From the NCBI GenBank assembly GCA_016866645.1, contig VGLX01000004.1, positions 1 to 16,552 on the forward strand: a DNA stretch of 16,552 nucleotides, given 5' to 3'. The notes under the pieces are model-generated. The model did no database searches and was not told the origin of the DNA. It saw only the letters and a list, made by a program, of their open reading frames with translations. The first letter of the stretch is position 1. Each line of letters opens with the position of its first letter. Shown here piece by piece: positions 11,121 through 16,552 of this stretch. The DNA comes from Candidatus Woesearchaeota archaeon. Its GTDB lineage: Archaea; Nanobdellota; Nanobdellia; SCGC-AAA011-G17; VGLX01. A program made the translations under genes and the position numbers.

Positions 11121-12581
11121 ATGGCTTTACTTGACCAGAAAAAGATGAAGGAAGGAGTTCTTGAGCTATTAGGCGAAGAAAAAGAAGAAGAGGAAGAAGA
11201 GCTGCCTAAAGAAAAACAAGACCTGCCTGCGGAAAATAGGGTCAGGAGCCAGAAGGTTATAATGCAGCAGATGCAGGCAGCAGGAGAAGCCTACTATTTC
11301 TGGATTACTAACTTTTTAAGGAATCCTAACGCTTTAGGTTATGATATTGATAAGGTTTCAGACGTATACACTGCTACTGAGGCTTCAAGCTATTTCGGGA
11401 ACATAGAGGCTCGGAAAGAAGCCCAGATGCGTAACGTTAGCCAAAACTTGGCGACTATAGGCCAATTGACCAAGAACCTGTTCCAAATGATAAGGGAGTT
11501 AAGGATTATCGACGAGCGCAAGGACTATTATGAAAAGAGCAATCAAGGCGATGAGTCTGCTGAAGTCGCCCTTAAAGGGATATGGACTAGCATGGTAGAG
11601 GGTGGAGCAGAGAACCCTACCTCGGTGATGGGATTAGCTAGAAAAGTAGGTTTTGTAATAGTTCCAGATTTGTTCTTCCAAATGAATCCTAAGAATGGTA
11701 GCAAAGGAGTAGACAAAGAGGTTAACGCATTATCTGATCAAGGAATAAACCCTAGAGTTAGGAGCGTTGTTAAGCAGAAATTGATGCAGTATTACTTATG
11801 GAAAGAAAGGACAGGTAAAGAGTTGGACTGGCGTAAGACTTTCGTGCTTAAGAGCTTTGCGCAGACTTATCATTCTATAAGGATGTACACCCGCTGGTTG
11901 AAGCCTTACCTGAGGAATATCAGGAAGCTTCAGATGTCAGGTGCAGAATCTCCGGACCTAGTAACGGCTTTCGAAACGAGCGCTATAGACTTAGAACTGT
12001 TCTGTGTAAAGCCGACTTATGAAGTAGAAACTCCTATGGGATTCGTCGAGAAGAAATACGCTAATAACTTCCCATGTATAAGAGTCAAGTTTAATTACAT
12101 AACAAGGCCAGAGATGACTTTCCAACAGGAATACCAGCGAGGAGCGACTCATGCTGGAAGAACTACAATAGTTATCGAAGGATTCGTGCTAAGCAAAAGT
12201 GAGATGGAAGCGTATAAACAGAAGAAGGAAGATGAGGATTTAGAGATTATAAACTCTGTAGAAATGTCAGTCGAGTCTCTTGGTGATGAGTTGAAGAAAT
12301 ATTTAGAAGAGGCTGGCGAGAAGCTCGGTAAAGATAAAACTGGTAAAGCAAAGAAGCCACAAGGCATGGCTGCTGGGATGCTGGAGCCTTTCGTTTCCGT
12401 ATTCAAGGGATTTGGTGAAATTTTCGGGGGTATGGTCCCAAAGGGCAAAGGTGAGCCTGAGAAGAAGATGACGCCTTTTGAGATAGAGCAGGAGAAAGAT
12501 GCTGCGAAGTCAGTTGTCAAGGCGAATGTATTCACCTTGTATGACGTTTTTAAGAAGGCTCATGGCCTAATGAGCTGGTAA
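11121..12581 (+). CDS. Large conserved-looking hypothetical protein (486 aa)
   Basis: I do not recognise a named domain. Visible parts: a very acidic stretch at residues 19-29 (EEKEEEEEEL); a long helical region about 40-135 (RVRSQKVIMQQMQAAGEAYYF; SQNLATIGQLTKNLFQMIRE); a mixed region with DWRKTFVLKSFAQTYHSIRM (236-255); a strand-rich part about 295-355 (ELFCVKPTYEVETPMGF; RVKFNYITRPEMTF; TTIVIEGFVLSKSEM); and a Gly/Met-rich amphipathic segment at 415-440 (GMAAGMLEPFVSVFKGFGEI) that might touch a membrane. No signal peptide or true transmembrane helix. I recall comparable proteins of about 450-500 residues as hypotheticals in Woesearchaeota-type genomes, but this is a weak memory. It has its own promoter and a T-rich end, so it is a single-gene unit. 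Confidence 0.87.
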   Translation: MALLDQKKMKEGVLELLGEEKEEEEEELPKEKQDLPAENRVRSQKVIMQQMQAAGEAYYFWITNFLRNPNALGYDIDKVSDVYTATEASSYFGNIEARKEAQMRNVSQNLATIGQLTKNLFQMIRELRIIDERKDYYEKSNQGDESAEVALKGIWTSMVEGGAENPTSVMGLARKVGFVIVPDLFFQMNPKNGSKGVDKEVNALSDQGINPRVRSVVKQKLMQYYLWKERTGKELDWRKTFVLKSFAQTYHSIRMYTRWLKPYLRNIRKLQMSGAESPDLVTAFETSAIDLELFCVKPTYEVETPMGFVEKKYANNFPCIRVKFNYITRPEMTFQQEYQRGATHAGRTTIVIEGFVLSKSEMEAYKQKKEDEDLEIINSVEMSVESLGDELKKYLEEAGEKLGKDKTGKAKKPQGMAAGMLEPFVSVFKGFGEIFGGMVPKGKGEPEKKMTPFEIEQEKDAAKSVVKANVFTLYDVFKKAHGLMSW

Positions 12582-12585
12582 AAAA

Positions 12586-12603
12586 TTTCTTTTATGTCTT
12601 TTT
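12586..12603 (+). terminator. T-rich terminator after the 486-residue gene
   Basis: Just after the TAA at 12579-12581 come TTTCTTTTATG and then a run of five T at 12599-12603, on the coding strand, as expected for archaeal U-tract termination. Confidence 0.45.
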
Positions 12604-12607
12604 GGAC

Positions 12608-12640
12608 CGAAAGGTTTAAATACTTAGACGTTATATATAT
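12608..12640 (+). promoter_or_regulatory. BRE/TATA promoter of the membrane protein-XRE unit
   Basis: CCGAAAGGTTTAAATACTTA (12607-12626) repeats the CGAAAGGTTTA(A/T) promoter style of this window. A second AT-rich element, TTATATATAT (12631-12640), follows. Transcription would begin at about 12645-12665, leaving a 40-60 nt leader with a Shine-Dalgarno (TAGGAG, 12690-12695). Confidence 0.6.
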
Positions 12641-12704
12641 CTAACATAAGGTTATTTAAAACTAACATTTTGTTGTTTTAATATAACTCTAGGAGATGAT
12701 AAAA

Positions 12705-13142
12705 ATGATAGCACAAAACGACTGGTTCGAAAGGAGAAAATACACCGGCTGGGGACTGGGAAGACCGAGAAAATGGCAAGGCTGGGCGTACCTGGCAGCA
12801 GTGTTGCTACCGTTTGTAATATTCCAAGCAATCCCGTACTGGGGCGTAAAGACTAGACTAATAGTTACAGGAGCATGGATGGCATTCTTGATGATAGACC
12901 TAATACCATTAATGGTCACTCTGAAGAAAGACGAAAGAGAGCACAAGATAGAAGCGATAGCAGAAAGAAATGCAGCATGGGCCATGGTCATGATACTTGT
13001 TATTGGTATAGTATACGAAGCGCTAAGAAGCGCCCTAGCAGCGAAAACATTCCAAGTAGACCCGTTCATAATCGCTGCGCTATTCGGAGGGGTGATAGCC
13101 AAAGCTCTTTCGAATTTTTACCTAGAAAGAAGGGCAATATGA
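12705..13142 (+). CDS. Four-helix membrane protein (DUF2178-like) paired with an XRE regulator
   Basis: A 145-residue integral membrane protein with four predicted helices (about 26-44, 50-70, 88-107 and 118-137). Between helices 2 and 3 lies LKKDEREHKIEAIAERNAA, the charged D-E-R...I...A-x-R-N-A motif I associate with DUF2178-like proteins, which commonly sit next to a small XRE-family regulator, as here. The start at 12705 is preferred over the in-frame ATG at 12696, because TAGGAG at 12690-12695 would directly abut 12696 but sits 9 nt from 12705. The stop overlaps the ATG at 13139 (ATGA). Function of the family is unknown; it may be a membrane partner that controls or is controlled by the regulator. 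Confidence 0.82.
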   Translation: MIAQNDWFERRKYTGWGLGRPRKWQGWAYLAAVLLPFVIFQAIPYWGVKTRLIVTGAWMAFLMIDLIPLMVTLKKDEREHKIEAIAERNAAWAMVMILVIGIVYEALRSALAAKTFQVDPFIIAALFGGVIAKALSNFYLERRAI

Positions 13143-13259
13143 AAAAAACCCCAACAAAAACCAGAGACAAGCTAAGCCAAGCAACAGGCGGTAGGAGTAG
13201 GAGGAATGGCCCTTTTGTTCTTAATCCTATGGCTGTACTACAACAAGAAGGGGGTCTAA
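13139..13259 (+). pseudogene. Single-helix mini-protein split by an apparent one-base frameshift
   Basis: An ATG at 13139 overlaps the previous stop (ATGA) and encodes MKKTPTKTRDKLSQATG; after about 13189 the sensible reading moves to another frame, giving VGVGGMALLFLILWLYYNK and a TAA at 13257-13259, 3 nt before the XRE start. Joined by skipping one base near 13190, it is a 39-residue protein with a basic head, one clear transmembrane helix and a KKG anchor. Both ends fit the operon spacing exactly, which argues that the joined form is the intended one and that one extra G (or a programmed shift) interrupts it. Without a shift the first frame reads on to 13273, across the XRE start. Confidence 0.5.
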
Positions 13260-13262
13260 AAG

Positions 13263-13475
13263 ATGAGGACTAAGATCAAAGAATACCGGGCAAGGTACAA
13301 CCTGACACAAGAAGACTTAGCCAAGAAAGTCGGAGTCAGAAGAGAGACTGTATTATTCCTAGAAAAAGGGGATTACAACCCGTCGCTGAAGCTCGCTCAT
13401 GACGTGGCCAAAGCATTGAACACAACAATAGACGACTTGTTCATATTCGAAGAAAACGAAACAGAAGAGGACTAA
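13263..13475 (+). CDS. XRE-family helix-turn-helix regulator (70 aa)
   Basis: A minimal Cro/CI-type DNA-binding protein: IKEYRARYNLTQEDLAKKVG (helices 1-2), VRRETVLFLEKGDYNPSL (recognition helix and turn) and LAHDVAKALNTTIDDLFIFE (helices 4-5), followed by a short acidic tail. It matches the small regulators (YozG-like) that accompany DUF2178-type membrane proteins in bacteria and archaea. It probably controls its own operon from the promoter at 12608-12640, but no operator repeat is obvious. Its TAA shares bases with the convergent phosphatase stop (CTAA, 13472-13475), so the two genes overlap by 4 nt tail to tail. Confidence 0.93.
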   Translation: MRTKIKEYRARYNLTQEDLAKKVGVRRETVLFLEKGDYNPSLKLAHDVAKALNTTIDDLFIFEENETEED

Positions 13476-13807
13476 TACTTGGGCTTGCCATCCTTGGTAA
13501 AATACCTGTCCATACGCTCTTCTAAAACTTCCACGAGTGGCGGAGAATTGTAAAGATAAATATCAGGCACATCCAAGCAGAGTATCCTCTTCTCAAGGTA
13601 TTTCTGAGGAAACCTCAAGCCCAGCTCTTTTCTATGGTCGTCCTCCATGACTAGCACTACGTCAGCCCAGTCTAGATCATCTTCTTTAACTAACTTATCA
13701 CTTAGACCTTTAGACCTAGTCTCGAAAACGTTCCTGAACTTCTCCTCAGCAGTCTTGCTGCGATGCAGGTTCATGCTGCAGATGAATAACAGTTTTAGTT
13801 TATCCAT
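13472..13807 (-). CDS. Small protein tyrosine phosphatase (LMW-PTP-like, COG4551 type)
   Basis: A 111-residue cytoplasmic phosphatase-like protein. The signature loop C-x5-R-S is at Cys10-Arg16 in LFICSMNLHRSKTAEEKF, where Cys10 would form the phospho-enzyme. Then come the family blocks RSKGLSD, LDWADVVLVMEDDHRKEL and RILCLDVPDIYLYNSP; the Asp in PDIY is the likely general acid. The size and the order of blocks (short P-loop, DWAD-V-x-V-M-E, RFP, C-L-D-[VI]-P-D-x-Y) fit the predicted tyrosine phosphatase group COG4551 better than the 150-residue classic LMW-PTP or arsenate reductases. Its promoter lies just upstream in the divergent gap; substrate unknown. Confidence 0.85.
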   Translation of the reverse strand: MDKLKLLFICSMNLHRSKTAEEKFRNVFETRSKGLSDKLVKEDDLDWADVVLVMEDDHRKELGLRFPQKYLEKRILCLDVPDIYLYNSPPLVEVLEERMDRYFTKDGKPKY

Positions 13808-13830
13808 AATAACTCGTTTAGACGTCTTTT

Positions 13831-13850
13831 CTTATAAACCTTTGTTTTTT
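13831..13850 (-). promoter_or_regulatory. BRE/TATA promoter of the phosphatase gene
   Basis: The minus strand reads AAAAAACAAAGGTTTATAAG: BRE-like ACAAAGG plus the TATA element TTTATAAG. Transcription would begin near 13810, next to the ATG at 13807 (leaderless). Confidence 0.65.
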
Positions 13851-13869
13851 CAGGGTTTAAAGGCTAAAC

Positions 13870-13885
13870 AAAAAGGTATATAAAC
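13870..13885 (+). promoter_or_regulatory. BRE/TATA promoter of the TIM-barrel gene
   Basis: AAAAAGGTATATAAAC gives a purine-rich BRE and TATA box (TATATAAA, 13877-13884). Transcription would begin near 13905, leaving about 20 nt of leader that carries an AGGAGA ribosome binding site (13913-13918) before the ATG at 13928. It is divergent from the phosphatase promoter, and the two TATA boxes are about 40 nt apart. Confidence 0.65.
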
Positions 13886-13927
13886 AAAAACATACAAAGT
13901 AATAGTATAGTTAGGAGATTATACAGC

Positions 13928-15787
13928 ATGGCATTCGACTCTGACTATTGGCACGCGCTGGACAAGCAGTCCGCGTCAAACCTGGAAATCAGCCCAAAAG
14001 ACATAGGTATAAGCATGGGCGCAGGAGACGTCCTGCAGAGCATGAGCTCAGCTATAAACATGGGCGCAGGAACAGTAGAATTAGGATTCACAGGTGCAGG
14101 CAAGGGAGGTTGGGGACAAGGCGGTACTACTCCTGAGATGTTCGGCAAAGACAAGAGGGAAGCCATAAGGCAGCTGGCCAAGATTAATGATGTTCACGTA
14201 AGCACACACGCCAGCATAGGCATAAGCAACCTTTCAGGTATGACTAACCACGGCTTTGACAGGCAGGCACAGCAGCAGACCCTTAACGAGATCAGAAGGA
14301 CTGTAGACTTCGCAGCAGACGTGACAAGAGGAGGACCAGTAACAGTCCACACAGCGGAGTTTCCAAGGACAGTAGCTGGAAGGTTCAAAAACTTCAAGCT
14401 TTTCCCTGAAGAAGAGACAAAAACACATATCTACTTAGTCGATAACGTTACAGGAGAGATTAAGCAATCAATGACTAGAGAGACTCAGCTTCCGTTCCTA
14501 AAAATCAAAGAAGGCACTAAAGACGAGCCAGTACTCAACAAGGAAGGTTATCCTGACTTTGAAATGCTTGACTTCAAGAAGTATAAAGCAAAAAAAGAAA
14601 AAGAAGGTCAAAGATTTAGGGATGATGAGGAAGCAGCCCAAAAATTCTTTTACGAGTACATGGACCAGGAAAAAGCAAGGCTTACCTTCGAAAAAAAGAG
14701 ATGGAGCCACCAGCTAAAAAGGGTCAATGACCAATTCGACTATGTTCAGCAGATTAAAAAATCCGTAGACGACCAGTACAGGACCGACCCCGAAGCTGCC
14801 AAGCACAACGCTATGAAATGGGTAGAGCAGCTGCATCATGCGCCGCAGCCAGGCACTAAGAAATACAACGAGTTCTTGAATGACCCTATAAGGTTCTTGA
14901 ATGAAACTGTCACGGACTTTGATCATGAGAGAAAGTTCATGGCTGACGCGGCTGTAGCTTATGGTAAACAAGAAGCCCAGCTTAATCAACAGCAGGAGAG
15001 AACAGTCCCTATATCCCAAGTAGGCAAGCAACGTACTTCTGAAACATTAGCTAACGCGGCGATTTATGCCTGGGAGCGAGAGCAGGCCCAGAAGCTGGAC
15101 AAGCCTCTATTCATCTCGCCGGAAAACATATTTCCTGAAGGAGGTTATGGTTCTCACCCTGAAGAGATGAGAGAGATGGTAGTCAATGCTAGAAAGGCCA
15201 TGGTCGATAAATTATGCAGCCCTGTTGAAAGAGGAGGAAGGTCCATGGGCAGAGGCGAAGCTGAACAGATAGCTAATGACCATATCAAGGCTACTTTCGA
15301 CGTAGGCCACGCTTACACTTGGAAAAAGTTCTTCGAACGCGAGCCTGGAGAGACTTCTGAGCAGGCTGACAAGAGGTTCAACAAGTGGATGCTTGGAGAA
15401 GTCGACAAGCTTAACAAAGAAGGCATAATAGGGCATGTCCACTTATCAGACAACTTCGGTTATTACGACGAGCACCTGACGCCAGGAACGGGTAGTGCGC
15501 CTTTGAAAGAGTTCGTGGACAAGATGAGAAAATCAGGCCATATGGAACCTATGATAGCTGAAGGCGGCGCGCAGTCAAATGAAGAGTATTACCAGGCTAT
15601 GACTGGCGGCTGGAAGCACTTGGCTAGCTCGCCGATTTACAGGACTGCGAAATGGACTGACATAGAAGACTCTTATTTCGGCAGGACTTCATCACCTACT
15701 TACATGGTAGGCAAGTACGCTCCTTCACAAGAATACTTAGGATCGGAGAAAGGCGCCCCGTTCTGGACAGGACTGGGCTTAGAATAA
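13928..15787 (+). CDS. Xylose-isomerase/endonuclease-IV-like TIM barrel protein with a large insertion
   Basis: A 619-residue member of the xylose-isomerase-like TIM barrel superfamily (sugar phosphate isomerase/epimerase, AP endonuclease 2). Barrel pieces: DIGISMGAGDVLQSM (25-39), AGTVELGF (47-54), VHVSTHASIGISNLSGM (89-105), VTVHTAEFPR (138-147), LFISPENIFPEGGYG (394-408), IKATFDVGHAYTW (453-465), IGHVHLSDNFGYYDEH (501-516) and MIAEGG (542-547). Candidate metal/acid residues are Glu399, Asp458, His461, His503/His505 and Glu545. Typical members have about 270-300 residues; the extra length is a charged, probably helical insertion at about 150-390 (KFKDYKAKKEKEGQ-like, rich in Lys, Glu and Gln) between barrel strands. 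The enzyme reaction is not predictable: isomerase and endonuclease are both possible. The nucleotidyltransferase gene follows after 21 nt, so they are probably one operon. Confidence 0.85.
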   Translation: MAFDSDYWHALDKQSASNLEISPKDIGISMGAGDVLQSMSSAINMGAGTVELGFTGAGKGGWGQGGTTPEMFGKDKREAIRQLAKINDVHVSTHASIGISNLSGMTNHGFDRQAQQQTLNEIRRTVDFAADVTRGGPVTVHTAEFPRTVAGRFKNFKLFPEEETKTHIYLVDNVTGEIKQSMTRETQLPFLKIKEGTKDEPVLNKEGYPDFEMLDFKKYKAKKEKEGQRFRDDEEAAQKFFYEYMDQEKARLTFEKKRWSHQLKRVNDQFDYVQQIKKSVDDQYRTDPEAAKHNAMKWVEQLHHAPQPGTKKYNEFLNDPIRFLNETVTDFDHERKFMADAAVAYGKQEAQLNQQQERTVPISQVGKQRTSETLANAAIYAWEREQAQKLDKPLFISPENIFPEGGYGSHPEEMREMVVNARKAMVDKLCSPVERGGRSMGRGEAEQIANDHIKATFDVGHAYTWKKFFEREPGETSEQADKRFNKWMLGEVDKLNKEGIIGHVHLSDNFGYYDEHLTPGTGSAPLKEFVDKMRKSGHMEPMIAEGGAQSNEEYYQAMTGGWKHLASSPIYRTAKWTDIEDSYFGRTSSPTYMVGKYAPSQEYLGSEKGAPFWTGLGLE

Positions 15788-15808
15788 AAAAACGGAAAAG
15801 GTGATAAT

Positions 15809-16552
15809 ATGGAATTCAAGATAGAAAAAAGAGAAAGGCAGACAGATTTGCATTTTCCTGACAAAGACTTTGACACAGCAAGGGAGTTCGCCAAAAGGGT
15901 TTATCAAGAGTTCGGCGTCTTCGTGAAAGCACTGATACTTTTCGGATCAACTGCAAAAGGCACAGTCACTAAGCAAGGGGACATCGACGTATTGATAATA
16001 ATCGACGACGTGAGTATAAACCTAAGTAGAGAATTAGTGCAGACTTACAGAATAGTCGTTGAGAAGATACTGATGGAAATGTCAGGCTCTGACAGGTTAC
16101 ATATCCAGTCTATGAGGCTGACCAGCTGGTGGGAATACGTAAGGGCGGGAGACCCGGTAGCTATCAACGTCCTAAGATACGGGATGGCATTGATCGATAC
16201 TGGAATATTCGACCCGTTACAAGCGTTACTGGACAACGGGAGGATAAGGCCCACTAAAGAGGCCATACACACTTACTTCGTAATGGCGCCGGCTAGCGTA
16301 TACAAAGCCAAAGACCACCTGCTTAGCGCGATGGTAGACCTGTACTGGGCTACGATAGACGCAGCTCACGCAGCACTTATGAGCCTCGGCGAGATACCGC
16401 CTAACCCTGAGCACGTAGCAGACATGCTGGAGCAGAAGATGGTCAAGAAAGGATTCTTGAAGAAGAAATACGCCGACATCATGAGGAAGAACTACGTCAC
16501 GTTCAAGAGGATAATCCACAGGGACATAAAAGAGGTAAAGGGCGAAGACTAC
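15809..16552 (+). CDS. Nucleotidyltransferase (Pol-beta superfamily) with HEPN-like helical C-terminus, 3' end outside window
   Basis: An open frame of 248 codons runs from ATG 15809 to the last base without a stop. The nucleotidyltransferase motif LFGSTAKGTVTKQGDIDVLI has G-S at residues 46-47 and the metal pair Asp58-x-Asp60. The part from about residue 150 is helical (AIHTYFVMAPASVYKAKDHL; YWATIDAAHAALMSLGEIPP), like the HEPN-type domains that often accompany minimal nucleotidyltransferases; the Rx4-6H motif of HEPN RNases is not seen in the visible part, so it need not be a toxin. An AAAAGGTGATA stretch just upstream of the ATG acts as the ribosome binding site. The 21-nt gap ties it to the TIM-barrel gene. 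Substrate unknown: it could modify tRNA, protein or a small molecule. Confidence 0.85.
   Translation, partial: MEFKIEKRERQTDLHFPDKDFDTAREFAKRVYQEFGVFVKALILFGSTAKGTVTKQGDIDVLIIIDDVSINLSRELVQTYRIVVEKILMEMSGSDRLHIQSMRLTSWWEYVRAGDPVAINVLRYGMALIDTGIFDPLQALLDNGRIRPTKEAIHTYFVMAPASVYKAKDHLLSAMVDLYWATIDAAHAALMSLGEIPPNPEHVADMLEQKMVKKGFLKKKYADIMRKNYVTFKRIIHRDIKEVKGEDY

Noticed and set aside
15809..16552. HEPN RNase toxin of a MNT/HEPN toxin-antitoxin pair
   Set aside because: The two domains are in one polypeptide, the Rx4-6H motif is not visible in the part seen, and the partner gene is a TIM barrel.

Overview
The window looks like a piece of an archaeal chromosome, most likely from a small-genome DPANN-type lineage (Woesearchaeota/Pacearchaeota-like). 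Several genes are preceded by an archaeal promoter pattern, a purine-rich BRE running into a TTTATA-like TATA box, at a distance that would give leaderless or nearly leaderless mRNAs (genes starting at 419, 9377 minus, 11121 and 13807 minus). The window is moderately AT-rich, arginine is mostly AGG/AGA, and genes are packed with 4-nt overlaps. The lineage call also rests on remembered resemblance of several hypothetical families to DPANN proteins and was not tested.

Layout: (1) 1-1917, plus strand: the end of an antitoxin gene and a MazF/PemK-type toxin, a pyroglutamyl-peptidase-like protein, a SemiSWEET sugar transporter, and a membrane protein with an outside beta-sandwich-like domain and an inside winged helix. 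(2) 7686-1924, minus strand: one tight six-gene operon encoding a 2-oxoacid:ferredoxin oxidoreductase (alpha, beta, gamma), an unrecognised 156-residue protein, a NuoG-like iron-sulfur protein fused to what looks like the oxidoreductase delta subunit, and a NuoF-like flavoprotein. It reads as a 2-oxoacid:NAD(P)+ oxidoreductase complex, with oxidation at the TPP site and electrons passing through the iron-sulfur chain to FMN and a pyridine nucleotide. (3) 9377-7823, minus strand: three diverged tandem paralogues of unknown function. (4) 9378-11070, plus strand: a two-gene cassette with its own leader region, encoding a 96-residue protein with an unusual aromatic-x-acidic repeat tail, followed 3 nt later by a radical SAM/SPASM enzyme. 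This is the best candidate for a new system, a RiPP-like precursor and its maturase. (5) 11121-13475, plus strand: a 486-residue conserved-looking hypothetical, then a four-helix membrane protein, a frameshifted or miscalled single-helix mini-protein and an XRE regulator. (6) 13807-13472, minus strand: a small protein tyrosine phosphatase. (7) 13928-16552, plus strand: a 619-residue xylose-isomerase-like TIM barrel with a large insertion, and a nucleotidyltransferase cut by the window edge.

No rRNA, tRNA, transposase, CRISPR array or origin was recognised. No gap between genes exceeds 300 bases; the longest, 9378-9642, is described as a regulatory region.
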